DNA of 16,016 nt from Candidatus Symbiothrix sp. (GCA_031270525.1 JAISXN010000053.1:1-16016), one strand, 5' to 3'. Counted from the stretch's first letter, positions 8,710-15,938 are shown. Numbers and translations are program-made. The notes: generated from the sequence alone by a model not told the origin.

Positions 8710-9225
8710 TCAAAACCCTCCTCCCAATTTTTTGATGATGCCGGCCGTTTCCAAATCCTTTCTCAATGCAGCTACATTGACGGAAACCACTACGCCGATT
8801 TTGTATTCCTTACCGATTTTTATGCGGTCGCCCGAAGCGATTGCTCCGTTATTCGCCAAGCCGACAAATTGCTGATATCTACCACCGGTCGTAAAGAATG
8901 GTTTGAAATAATCTTCCCTTTCGGTTTCCAATGCCGGATTGCTCACCAATGGCCTCTGCCCGGCAATGACGCCCGCTTTCCCCGCATAACCTTTGAATAT
9001 TACGCCGTGAACGGCATTTTTCTTGGCTTGTTCGATGGCTGTATTCGCGTCTTTGGAATACGTCCACACTTTCAATTGATAAGTACCTTGTGAACCCACA
9101 TCTGTGGCTTCAATTTCATAACGAAACTGGTGCGTTTCCTTGTCTGCAATTTGCTGCGTCGTTTTGCAGCCAAACATGATTGCTGCAATGGCAACAATAC
9201 TACCAATTTTACATGTTCGTTTCAT
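8710..9225 (-). CDS. Small lipoprotein of the envelope cluster
   Basis: A 171-residue predicted lipoprotein: positively charged start (M-K-R-T-C-K), hydrophobic core and lipobox I-M-F-G-C at about residue 20. The mature protein begins with a polar linker, then a strand-helix unit (Y-Q-L-K-V-W-T-Y-S, followed by A-I-E-Q-A-K-K-N-A-V-H-G-V) that recalls LPP20 or FlgT-type small domains, where a strand leads into a helix. The C-terminus is Gly/Lys-rich. I do not recognise the family. Its gap to the downstream gene is only 3 bases, so it probably opens the tight five-gene run ending at 5196. A 95-base gap containing a hairpin separates it from the gene upstream. Confidence 0.7.
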   Translation of the reverse strand: MKRTCKIGSIVAIAAIMFGCKTTQQIADKETHQFRYEIEATDVGSQGTYQLKVWTYSKDANTAIEQAKKNAVHGVIFKGYAGKAGVIAGQRPLVSNPALETEREDYFKPFFTTGGRYQQFVGLANNGAIASGDRIKIGKEYKIGVVVSVNVAALRKDLETAGIIKKLGGGF

Positions 9226-9264
9226 ATTTTTTTATTTATTTTTTGAGTGAATATTAACTAATGC

Positions 9265-9307
9265 GAGTCTCAATATAAGAAAGCGTTCTAACATTGTATC
9301 GAAACTC
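9265..9307 (-). other. Intergenic hairpin within the envelope cluster
   Basis: Arms at 9307-9294 and 9278-9265 (minus strand GAGTTTCGATACAA and TTATATTGAGACTC) can form about 13 pairs with two G-U and one mismatch around a 15-base loop. No T-run follows directly, so it is not a standard terminator. It may be an mRNA processing or stabilising element between the first and second genes. No TAnnTTTG promoter was found in this gap. Confidence 0.4.
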
Positions 9308-9320
9308 ACGTTGATTATCA

Positions 9321-10610
9321 TCATTTTATTTGCTTGAGTAACATGCCGGGTTGCGCTTTCCCTACTTTTTTGAAATGGGTAGCTGTAATCGGATTACCGT
9401 CTTTACCTTTTATTTCCGATTCGGGCGCATCTCCGCCATTATAACGATTATCCCACACCAGCTTCTTCTCTACTGTGGTAGTGCCTATGCGAACATACTT
9501 TGTCCGTCCTGTTTCAGGATCTTCTGTCATTTCCAAAACCTCAAACTTTTCGCCGCCTTCCAAACCCTCTTTCATCCCTATCTGGGCGGTAAGCGGTTCG
9601 GGTGCAGTCAAGACAGGAACTTTGGGCTTAAATACATCATACTTTTTTTGTAATTCGGCATACACATGGTCAATGTTACGTACTTCCACTTTCTTGATGG
9701 CCTCAATTGCCCCGTCAAGCGCAAAAAGCACAATGCTTGAATTGGTTTGAACGCCAACAAGTTCCAACTTGAAATCCAATTTGTCGAATTCGGCAGGATT
9801 GTTCCATACATTATAAAATGTAGCGGCGACTTCTTCGTTCCACACAAGTTTATAAAGCCATGTTTTTGAAAACAGTGTTTTTCCATCTTTGGTTTTGTCA
9901 TAAAGAACATCAGCGGCTTTCTTTGCGGCCAATTGCACTAATCCGTTTTGACCTTTTACCACTTCGTATGCTGTTTCTCGTATAATTTTTGCTACCAATT
10001 CATTATTAAAAAACATAAACTGTGTAAACGAGACAAATGTATTGTTTAGCAATTCTTCGCCTGCATCGGCAAGGGCGGCACTGCCACGTGCGCTTTGTTG
10101 AGCAATAGCTGCATCCAATTCAGATGCGTTGTAATATCCGCGTTGTTGAATAAGTTCCATATCAAATTTCCCGTCGCCGGAACGATTGAACCACTTAGCC
10201 ACCAATTGTCGGCCAATATGCTCCGCTTCAATGACGGAGTCAATCTTTGCCTGTATATCCGTTTTTCCCATAACGAGAGCGGCGATTCCCTTCGCATCAA
10301 GCGATTCATTGCCAAGCGGCGCAATCTTAAAAGAAATATCGTGCTTATCATATTTATCGGGAAACGGATATTCGTTCCAGATTTGCACGATAGTGTCTTT
10401 AACGTCAAACTTATAAAAATCAACAAGAACCATCGACAGTGAACTTCGACGATACTTAAAATCATTCGCAGATTGCCCCCAAAGGACTGTTGCACACATT
10501 AAATTTGCCACCAACGCAGCCATCAAAAATAAACTCTTAACACTTGTTTTGCCGCTTTTACCGGACTTTGCAAAGGCAGACGTATCCGCCATAAAAAAAT
10601 TCTTTTTCAT
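9321..10610 (-). CDS. Exported conserved protein, first gene of envelope cluster
   Basis: A 429-residue protein from the start at 10610, chosen because it gives M-K-K-N-F-F, a long basic n-region and a hydrophobic segment ending V-L-W-G-Q, the expected signal peptide. A longer start at 10670 (449 residues) has the purine-rich AGGGG 5 bases upstream but adds an odd hydrophobic leader, so I consider it less likely. The mature N-terminus (Y-R-R-S-S-L-S-M-V-L-V) and the middle segment (R-G-Y-Y-N-A-S-E, then D-A-G-E-E-L-L-N-N-T-F-V) are ones I recall from uncharacterised Bacteroidetes proteins, without any assigned function. Residues about 330-429 look like a small beta-rich domain. The long leader upstream is probably part of its mRNA. 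Confidence 0.75.
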   Translation of the reverse strand: MKKNFFMADTSAFAKSGKSGKTSVKSLFLMAALVANLMCATVLWGQSANDFKYRRSSLSMVLVDFYKFDVKDTIVQIWNEYPFPDKYDKHDISFKIAPLGNESLDAKGIAALVMGKTDIQAKIDSVIEAEHIGRQLVAKWFNRSGDGKFDMELIQQRGYYNASELDAAIAQQSARGSAALADAGEELLNNTFVSFTQFMFFNNELVAKIIRETAYEVVKGQNGLVQLAAKKAADVLYDKTKDGKTLFSKTWLYKLVWNEEVAATFYNVWNNPAEFDKLDFKLELVGVQTNSSIVLFALDGAIEAIKKVEVRNIDHVYAELQKKYDVFKPKVPVLTAPEPLTAQIGMKEGLEGGEKFEVLEMTEDPETGRTKYVRIGTTTVEKKLVWDNRYNGGDAPESEIKGKDGNPITATHFKKVGKAQPGMLLKQIK

Positions 10611-10740
10611 GTTGTAAATAAAAAAAAATAATAAAAGCGAGAAGTCATTAAAAAATTGTTTTTGTTGCATCCTTACCCCTGAAATGCAGATTTTACTATT
10701 TTGTTTGTTTAATAAATTGATTGCAGTACTATAAAAAGGA

Positions 10741-10892
10741 AGCGTAGGGTAACAATTTTATGCTCATCTACTTTGAAGGTTATTCCAAAAACCTTTGGTA
10801 CAGATAAGCAAAAAATGCCCCTACGCTATAAGCAAGGGGCGTTTTTGCCAACCATCCTGTACCTTAGTTAATTTGGAATATTCTCAAAGTAG
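10741..10892. ncRNA. Structured RNA candidate: nested hairpin, leader or small RNA
   Basis: Arms nest from 10768-10776 with 10884-10892 (9 pairs), 10781-10789 with 10872-10880 (9), 10797-10803 with 10857-10863 (7), to a core of 10808-10822 with 10835-10848 (14 pairs, one bulged A) around a 12-base loop. The core contains GCCCC/GGGGC flanked by A and T runs on opposite sides, so it would act like an intrinsic terminator on either strand. A competing pairing exists: 10741-10749 (AGCGTAGGG) is the perfect complement of 10819-10827, which overlaps the core stem. On the minus strand it sits in the leader of the gene starting at 10610. On the plus strand it could be an independent RNA. I do not recognise it as a known class; a 6S-like RNA is a possibility only because of its long hairpin shape. 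Confidence 0.5.
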
Positions 10893-10956
10893 GATAATTT
10901 CAAAAACGCTCTTTTCTCTAATAAAGCAAATTGTATCTTTCAACACAATTCAAAAA

Positions 10957-10964
10957 CAAAGGTA
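10957..10964 (-). promoter_or_regulatory. -7 element upstream of the structured leader
   Basis: TACCTTTG on the minus strand is an exact TAnnTTTG. It is the nearest match upstream of the envelope cluster and would start a leader of about 340 bases that contains the nested hairpin. The -33 position reads CTTC and not TTTG, so support is partial. Confidence 0.45.
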
Positions 10965-11204
10965 GAGATTATTTTTAGATTTTGGAAGGGATATTGTGAA
11001 TATTTGAAAAATAATATTTATTTTGTTGAACTTTTAAATTTGTATAAAACTTATAATAATGGATAATATTGAACAGATAATAAGAGAAGAAGTAAAGAAA
11101 GTTTTGTGGTTTTTAGATAAACCTACAGAAAATCATTTTTCTATTAGATGATTTATCTGTTAGGTTTGGCAACCATCATAAAGCAAACAGTTTTGACAAT
11201 ATAA

Positions 11205-11441
11205 CTTTCTTACATCATAGTGCTGATGATAGATTTTATGGTGCAAAAGCCAAACAACGAACGAGAATATTATCAAGTTTCATACACTGTTAATGACGAA
11301 AAAACGTTTGAACGTGAATTTTCGTCATTAAGGACTCTCCGCGACAGTTACCCCAAATATGTCTTGACACTCGACTACGATAAGGCTATCATTGACGGAA
11401 TACAAAAAATAAACGTAATTGATTGGCTATTAAATAAATAG
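11205..11441 (+). pseudogene. C-terminal stub of a DUF4143-type AAA ATPase
   Basis: The frame after the stop at 11202-11204 encodes about 78 residues, including I-D-F-M-V-Q, Y-Y-Q-V-S-Y-T-V, E-R-E-F, Y-P-K-Y-V-L-T-L-D and a closing N-V-I-D-W-L-L. This is the typical C-terminus of the Bacteroidetes ATPase family with an AAA domain followed by DUF4143, whose full proteins run to roughly 400 residues. The ATPase part is absent, and the start codons available (GTG 11220, ATG 11226) fall inside the family's conserved core, so I read it as a truncated remnant. The 160 bases before it contain only short frames interrupted by stops. It ends 18 bases before the convergent pyrD. Confidence 0.75.
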
Positions 11442-11459
11442 ACAAAAACACCTGTCGCC

Positions 11460-12371
11460 CTACACTTGCAAGCAACCAATTAATTCCCGCACCGAATTAA
11501 ACCCATGCCGATTCAAATAATCCTCGATTCCATCGACAATTTTAGTTGAAACCGTCGGATCTATAAAATTATAAGTACCTATTTGAACAGCAGTTGCACC
11601 AGCTAATATAAACTCGATTGCATCTTTCCAATTCGATATTCCGCCCAATCCGATAACCGGAATTTTCACGGCTTTTGCTGTCTGCCAAACCATTCGTAAG
11701 GCAACAGGCTTTATACATGGTCCGGATAATCCGCCGGTTATCGTCGATAATACCGGCCGTCTTTTTTCAGCATCAATCGCCATACCGAGTAAAGTATTGA
11801 TAAGCGATATGGAATCTGCGCCTTCCGCTTCGACGATCCGGGCGATTTCCGTAATGTCGGTTACATTAGGCGATAATTTGACTATCAACAATTTACGGTA
11901 AACTTTCCGAACCGCCCTCACCACTTCCGAAGCGCTTCCGCAATTGGTACCGAAAGCCATTCCTCCTTCTTTCACATTGGGACAGGAAATATTCAGCTCT
12001 ATGGCCGGAATTTTTTCCAATTCGTTGATTTTACCGGCACAAGCTACATATTCTTCAACCGTTGAACCGCTTACATTGACAATCATCCGGGTATCAATAT
12101 CCTTGATTTCGGGATAGATTTCGGAAATAAAATAATCAACGCCTTTGTTTTGTAAACCGACAGCGTTTAACATGCCCGCAGGAGTTTCCGCCATACGGGG
12201 ATAATTATTGCCTTCCCGCGGACGAAACGTTGTTCCTTTGACAATAACGCCACCCAAGCGCGACAAGTCTGTAAAATCACTGTATTCGCTTCCATAACCA
12301 AATGTGCCGGAAGCTGTTAGCACCGGATTCTTAAAGTTTAATCCACCTATTTCAATGCTTAAATCTGCCAT
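11460..12371 (-). CDS. pyrD: Dihydroorotate dehydrogenase class 1B, catalytic subunit
   Basis: This enzyme oxidises dihydroorotate to orotate in pyrimidine synthesis, with FMN in this subunit and electrons passed to NAD+ through the PyrK subunit. The protein is 303 residues from the ATG at 12371; an upstream in-frame start at 12416 would add 15 residues with no family fit. It begins M-A-D-L-S-I-E-I and has the class 1 TIM barrel landmarks: [11 protein letters not shown] near 15-25, N-x-S-C-P-N with Cys130 as catalytic base (class 1 enzymes use Cys here, class 2 Ser), V-K-L-S-P-N near 164-169 and G-L-G-G-I near the end. The start overlaps the end of pyrK by 13 bases, so the pair is translationally coupled. 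No terminator is evident before the convergent ATPase stub. Confidence 0.97.
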   Translation of the reverse strand: MADLSIEIGGLNFKNPVLTASGTFGYGSEYSDFTDLSRLGGVIVKGTTFRPREGNNYPRMAETPAGMLNAVGLQNKGVDYFISEIYPEIKDIDTRMIVNVSGSTVEEYVACAGKINELEKIPAIELNISCPNVKEGGMAFGTNCGSASEVVRAVRKVYRKLLIVKLSPNVTDITEIARIVEAEGADSISLINTLLGMAIDAEKRRPVLSTITGGLSGPCIKPVALRMVWQTAKAVKIPVIGLGGISNWKDAIEFILAGATAVQIGTYNFIDPTVSTKIVDGIEDYLNRHGFNSVRELIGCLQV

Positions 12372-13144
12372 GTCAATTGATTGATATTCATTACAGGACC
12401 TTCGGTACACACACACACGTTTCCGCGGACTGTTTTTTCAACGCAACAGAGACAAGCTCCGATTCCGCAAGCCATTGTATTTTCGAGCGATACCTCGCAA
12501 GCGATTCCTTTTTCACGGGCATATTCAGCTACAGCTACCATCATGGGTTTGGGACCGCAAGTATATATAAAATCAAAATCGGCCGATTGTAAAACGGAAT
12601 GGTTTGTTACAAAACCTTTTTCGCCTGCGCTACCGTCTTCCGTTGTGATGTAAATTTTGCCGTATTTGCCGAATTCATCAATTTGCAGTATGTCTTTCTT
12701 TGTTTTAGCGCCCAACAGAAATTCAGGTTTGTAACCAAGTTCCTGCATACAAGCGCCTGAATACAACAAAGGCGCGATGCCGACTCCGCCGCCGATTAAT
12801 AGAAATTTACCGGTTTTACCGGATTTTTCGGGCAAAGTGAAACTATTTCCCAAAGGATAAATCAAGTTCAAACGGTCTCCTTTTTTCAGTCCGGAAAGTT
12901 TTCGGGTGCCGTCGCCGATTACTTGGACAAGTAGCCAAAGTTCATTTTTTTCTTTGTCAACAAAATGGACGGAAACAGGCCGTCGTAAGAAAGTAGTCGA
13001 AGAATTTTCAATCAGGACTTGCACAAATTGTCCCGGAAGTATTTCCGGAATTTTTTCTTCAAGGCCCAATTTCAACAGGCAATATCCGTTTCCGTTAAAA
13101 AGTATATTTTCTTTGACCGTCCAATCGGCAATATATTTTTTCAT
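12359..13144 (-). CDS. pyrK: Dihydroorotate dehydrogenase electron-transfer subunit
   Basis: PyrK carries FAD and one [2Fe-2S] cluster and passes electrons from PyrD to NAD+. The 261-residue length is normal. Features in order: FAD-binding R-R-P-V-S at 54-58, the NAD-binding G-G-G-V-G-I-A-P-L at 118-126, C-G-P-K-P-M at 196-201, and the cluster ligands C226, C231, C234 and C246 (pattern C-x4-C-x2-C-x11-C; C244 is an alternative last ligand). It is the first gene of pyrK-pyrD, with a clear promoter upstream. A run of six GT dinucleotides in the minus strand (12418-12407) codes the V-C-V-C stretch containing the last ligand, so slippage there would disrupt the cluster and the frame. Confidence 0.97.
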   Translation of the reverse strand: MKKYIADWTVKENILFNGNGYCLLKLGLEEKIPEILPGQFVQVLIENSSTTFLRRPVSVHFVDKEKNELWLLVQVIGDGTRKLSGLKKGDRLNLIYPLGNSFTLPEKSGKTGKFLLIGGGVGIAPLLYSGACMQELGYKPEFLLGAKTKKDILQIDEFGKYGKIYITTEDGSAGEKGFVTNHSVLQSADFDFIYTCGPKPMMVAVAEYAREKGIACEVSLENTMACGIGACLCCVEKTVRGNVCVCTEGPVMNINQLTWQI

Positions 13145-13172
13145 AAATTGCTATATTATCGTTTTCACAAGT

Positions 13173-13204
13173 CAAAGGTACAAATTTTTCAAGTATAATT
13201 CAAA
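13173..13204 (-). promoter_or_regulatory. Promoter of pyrK-pyrD
   Basis: TTTG (13204-13201), 20 bases, TACCTTTG (13180-13173) on the minus strand match the Bacteroidetes consensus at both elements. The expected start near 13166 leaves a leader of about 22 bases, too short for an attenuator. Confidence 0.8.
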
Positions 13205-13220
13205 TACTTTTCTAATCTAC

Positions 13221-13543
13221 TTATAGTGAATACACCCGGTCTTCGTTCCAGAAGGGATGTCCAAACAACTTGCGGCTGATGGGTATGTAATTGTTGCTAT
13301 CCATTTCGTTTTTCTCCATTGTGGTCAAATCAGTTTGCGCATGGTCGCACTGTTTCAAAAATTCAACGGTAGCCTCCGCCTGATAACGGCTGTAACGGTA
13401 AATGACTTGGGAATACGTGGCGCCACCATCAGCGCGTTCAGTTCGTCCAAATTGAGCGCATCGTTTTCGCCGGTGTTGTCAATGGATATTTGGATAAAAT
13501 TCAATGCTATTTTTGGAAAAGTGCTTGTTCTCTGTGAAATTGA
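13221..13543 (-). pseudogene. Decayed mobile-element-like coding remnant
   Basis: Two overlapping minus-strand frames look coding but do not join. The first (13543 to about 13412) includes F-I-Q-I-S-I-D-N-T-G-E-N-D-A-L-N-L-D-E-L. The second (about 13430 to 13221) includes Y-R-Y-S-R-Y-Q-A-E-A-T-V-E-F-L-K-Q-C-D, then M-D-S-N-N-Y-I-P-I-S-R-K-L-F-G-H-P-F-W, and stops with TAA at 13221. The last segment resembles the N-terminus of a phage or plasmid replication-type protein common in Bacteroidales, cut off after about 27 residues. A single frameshift near 13410-13430 would join the two frames. I infer the broken relic of an element once inserted beside pyrK. The first frame's family is unknown to me. 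Confidence 0.5.
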
Positions 13544-13569
13544 TTATAAGGATGGATTTATGAATGGGC

Positions 13570-13663
13570 TTATTCGCAGAAATTTTGCATTAAACTCATG
13601 TTATTCGCAGAAATTTTGCATTTTTGTGTTGAAACAGTTACTTTACTCGCAAAAATTTTGCAC
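13570..13663 (+). repeat. Three operator-like repeats upstream of the Fic gene
   Basis: Copies begin at 13570, 13601 and 13643. The first two are identical over 22 bases. The third differs at three positions. Each contains a near-palindrome, GCAGAAATTTTGC in copies 1 and 2 and the perfect GCAAAA-A-TTTTGC in copy 3. Spacing is 31 then 42 bases start to start. They sit directly before the Fic start at 13700, and a degenerate -7 element (CACCTTTG, 13661-13668) overlaps the end of copy 3. This suits repressor binding, perhaps by the protein's own N-terminal domain. Confidence 0.65.
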
Positions 13664-13699
13664 CTTTGCAGTTGCATTTTAAACAGAAAGAACAAGAAA

Positions 13700-15223
13700 A
13701 TGAATACAAACATAGATACATCCAAAGAAATCCTGTTTGCATCGTCCGATGCTGTGGTTTCCCGCAAAATATCACAGTTGGAAAAAGTAGGAACATTGAA
13801 AAAAATTGCGCCGCGTATTTATACTACGAATCTGCTTGATTCGCCGGAATCCATTGTAAAACGGAATTTGATTGATATTCTGGCGTGGCGTTTTCCGGGC
13901 GCAGTGATAAGTCATCGTAGCGCCAATGAACTGCGACCGACAGAAACAGGGGATTTTTTTATCACTTATACGTTCAACCGGAAAATCATGGATATTCCCG
14001 GCGTCCGTTTAAATGTCCTGCAAGGAAAACCGGCATTGAACAATGATATACCAATGGGTAGTCTGCCGATTTACATTGCTTCCGAATACCGGTGGATGCT
14101 GGAAAATATGCAAGCCTCCCGAAAATCGGCAAACGAATCGAAAAGTTTCTCAGCGGAAACGATTGAAAAACGATTGGAAAAAATGATTCATGCAGGGGGC
14201 GAAAAGAAAATTAATGCTTTCCGAGATGAAGCAATGGAAGTTTCCGCACAATTAGATATGAATGTTGAATTTGAAAAATTGAACAGGATTATTTCTGCGC
14301 TACTTTCTACGCACAGCGCCGACATCCTTTCTACTCCTTCCGGCAAGGCTCAGTCTGCCGGTATTCCTTACGATATGGATAGAGCCGAACTGTTTACTGT
14401 TTTGTATGATGCGTTGAAAGAGCGTTTTTTCGAGGTACGACCCAATAAAAACATTACGGAAAGTTCATTCCGCTTGTTTTCATTTTTTGAAAGCTATTTT
14501 TCCAATTTCATAGAAGGTACGAAATTTGACGTTGAGGAAGCCAAAATGATAGTTGATACCGGAATTGTTATTCCCAAACGGGTGGACGATTCTCACGATA
14601 TATTGGGTACTTTCAAAATACTTTCCAACCGCTCGGAAATGCTCCGCGTTCCGGTATCCGAAAGCGATTTGATAGATATTCTCAAAAAACGTCATGCCAT
14701 ACTGTTAGCCGGAAGACCTGATTTTGAACCGGGTATTTTTAAAACAAGGAAAAACAGAGCAGGGAATACAGAATTTGTATATCCCGAATTAGTAGAAGGC
14801 ACTTTGCGGTTCGGCTTCAAACTTTATACTGCTTTAACGGAACCTGTGGCAAAAGCCATTTATATGATGTTCCTGTGTGCCGAAGTGCATCCGTTTAATG
14901 ATGGTAACGGACGTATTGCTCGTATTATGATGAACGCCGAATTGACAAAGGGAAATCAGACGCGCATTATTGTTCCTACGGTTTTCAGGGAAGATTATAT
15001 CCTGTCGTTACGCAAATTGAGTCGCGGTAAAGACCCATCCACATTGATAAAGGTAATGGAACGGCTTCAACTGTTTAGCGACAACTTGTTTGGCGACGAT
15101 TTTGACGAACTGAACGATTACCTGAAAAAGTGCGATGCTTTTGAAGAACCTGAACGGGGCAAATTAAATATCATTGAGCGGGTATTTGAAAAAAATGCAA
15201 GCGATTTTGACACTTTGAATTAA
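13700..15223 (+). CDS. Fic domain protein with AbiEi-like N-terminal domain
   Basis: A 507-residue protein with a Fic domain, which usually transfers AMP from ATP to a target protein. The start at 13700 is chosen over an ATG at 13598 because the extra 34 codons lie across the upstream repeats and look non-coding. The Fic motif H-P-F-N-D-G-N-G-R-I-A-R is complete at 397-408, with catalytic His397. An inhibitory motif S-N-F-I-E-G at 268-273 fits the (S/T)xxxE(G/N) rule; it lies ahead of the Fic core in the same chain, which is class II, so the enzyme is probably self-inhibited until E272 is displaced. Residues about 1-140 resemble the AbiEi-type antitoxin/winged-helix domain (R-K-I-S-Q-L-E-K-V-G-T-L-K-K-I-A-P-R-I-Y), a DNA-binding type. 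Residues 150-230 form a linker. No partner antitoxin gene is adjacent. Convergent with the XRE gene. Confidence 0.92.
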   Translation: MNTNIDTSKEILFASSDAVVSRKISQLEKVGTLKKIAPRIYTTNLLDSPESIVKRNLIDILAWRFPGAVISHRSANELRPTETGDFFITYTFNRKIMDIPGVRLNVLQGKPALNNDIPMGSLPIYIASEYRWMLENMQASRKSANESKSFSAETIEKRLEKMIHAGGEKKINAFRDEAMEVSAQLDMNVEFEKLNRIISALLSTHSADILSTPSGKAQSAGIPYDMDRAELFTVLYDALKERFFEVRPNKNITESSFRLFSFFESYFSNFIEGTKFDVEEAKMIVDTGIVIPKRVDDSHDILGTFKILSNRSEMLRVPVSESDLIDILKKRHAILLAGRPDFEPGIFKTRKNRAGNTEFVYPELVEGTLRFGFKLYTALTEPVAKAIYMMFLCAEVHPFNDGNGRIARIMMNAELTKGNQTRIIVPTVFREDYILSLRKLSRGKDPSTLIKVMERLQLFSDNLFGDDFDELNDYLKKCDAFEEPERGKLNIIERVFEKNASDFDTLN

Positions 15224-15241
15224 GTATCTGAAAAAAAATCT

Positions 15242-15261
15242 CCGACATATCGGTCTGTCGG
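15242..15261 (+). terminator. Weak hairpin after the Fic gene
   Basis: CCGACA (15242-15247) pairs with TGTCGG (15256-15261) around an 8-base loop, 19 bases after the Fic stop codon. An A-run precedes it, but no T-run follows, so termination is uncertain. Confidence 0.3.
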
Positions 15262-15296
15262 GACAGGTAATGTCTTAAATTATCAGAATAAATATG

Positions 15297-15304
15297 TATC
15301 TTTG
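15297..15304 (+). promoter_or_regulatory. Orphan -7 match
   Basis: TATCTTTG is an exact TAnnTTTG on the plus strand with no TTTG at -33 and no plus-strand gene downstream. It could start a short antisense RNA to the XRE gene, or be chance. Confidence 0.2.
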
Positions 15305-15351
15305 ACATCTCAAATATACATAAAAGTCATCACATATACGTTTGGTGCTGT

Positions 15352-15366
15352 AAAAAGACCGAAGTC
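15352..15366 (-). terminator. Possible terminator of the XRE gene
   Basis: On the minus strand, GAC-TTCG-GTC followed by TTTTT lies 24 bases after the XRE stop codon. The stem has only three pairs, but the C(UUCG)G tetraloop is unusually stable and the U-run is in place. Confidence 0.35.
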
Positions 15367-15389
15367 GTCGTAAACATAATTTTGATTTA

Positions 15390-15893
15390 TCAAGCGAGAC
15401 ACTCATAGAAAGTCTTGTCATTATAAAGAATAATTATTTTGTATATTTTCCTATCACTTGAAATTATATCATTAATTTGCTTTGTTCTAATTAGTTGCGC
15501 CATTTCAGCCACCGTTTTATCTCCTGATTTCTGCTGATATTCGGGAGCTTTCGGCTCCTTGTACGCATTTATCTCATTTTTTGGCGGGTTGGAAACTCCC
15601 TGATCGTCATCAAACTGTAAGGTAGGTTCTTTTTCGGACTGAATGATAAGTTTGTCTCGATGGTACATCGGATCTTTCCCGAAAAGTAACCATTCGGAAT
15701 TAATATCCGGAAATGTTGCTAAAATTTTCAAAGCAACTTTCAGCGTAATTTCATTCCGACTGCTTAATATATGCGTTATCGTTCCCCGGCTTACTTTTAT
15801 TTTATCGGCAAATGAAGCGGAATTTAAACCTTTTTTTTCCATTATTTCCTTGATCCTAACCGGATCAATAACCGGATCTTTTTCATCAACCAT
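15390..15893 (-). CDS. XRE-family transcriptional regulator
   Basis: A 167-residue DNA-binding regulator with an N-terminal XRE helix-turn-helix at about residues 12-70 (I-K-E-I-M-E-K-K-G-L, S-A-S-F-A-D-K-I, then S-R-G-T-I-T-H-I-L-S as recognition helix, and a closing W-L-L-F-G-K-D-P). This form is common in Bacteroidales prophages and integrative elements. The C-terminal 90 residues are polar and then strand-rich, with no peptidase-type repressor motifs visible, so it is not an obvious LexA/CI self-cleaving protein. The ATG at 15893 has no Shine-Dalgarno sequence, but a consensus promoter lies upstream. TGTAAAT boxes in and around that promoter, and a second promoter facing right, suggest autoregulation and control of a divergent gene. 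Confidence 0.9.
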   Translation of the reverse strand: MVDEKDPVIDPVRIKEIMEKKGLNSASFADKIKVSRGTITHILSSRNEITLKVALKILATFPDINSEWLLFGKDPMYHRDKLIIQSEKEPTLQFDDDQGVSNPPKNEINAYKEPKAPEYQQKSGDKTVAEMAQLIRTKQINDIISSDRKIYKIIILYNDKTFYECLA

Positions 15894-15938
15894 AATAAAT
15901 TTATTTATTGGTAAAAAACCTGTAAATTAAAAACACTA

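Larger units (their letters stand above)
10671..11204. other. Gene-free stretch between envelope cluster and ATPase stub
   Basis: Over 500 bases carry no convincing gene. They hold the structured RNA candidate and its -7 element, then an AT-rich stretch with a 30-codon frame (11059-11151) that has no recognisable relatives. I see no tRNA and no insertion-sequence ends. Confidence 0.6.

Noticed and set aside
10768..10892. Miniature inverted-repeat transposable element
   Set aside because: The inverted arms are imperfect and nested around a terminator-like core, and no target-site duplication flanks the outer arms.
11059..11151. 30-codon gene before the ATPase stub
   Set aside because: No recognisable similarity, no promoter with both elements, and the following frames are broken.
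12372..12416. Longer start of pyrD
   Set aside because: The 15 extra residues lie inside pyrK and have no counterpart in the family; the ATG at 12371 gives the standard N-terminus and puts the catalytic Cys at 130.
13570..13663. CRISPR array
   Set aside because: Only three copies, uneven spacing of 31 and 42 bases, spacers too short, no cas gene nearby.
13257..13682. Plus-strand open frame of 141 codons
   Set aside because: It lies opposite the minus-strand relic, whose frames look protein-like, and it crosses the operator repeats; its own translation resembles no protein.
13598..13699. Longer start of the Fic protein
   Set aside because: The added 34 codons are the repeat-bearing promoter region, and the AbiEi-like domain begins only after the ATG at 13700.
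15643..15930. Plus-strand open frame opposite the XRE gene
   Set aside because: It is antisense to a clear helix-turn-helix gene and its product has no domain-like features.
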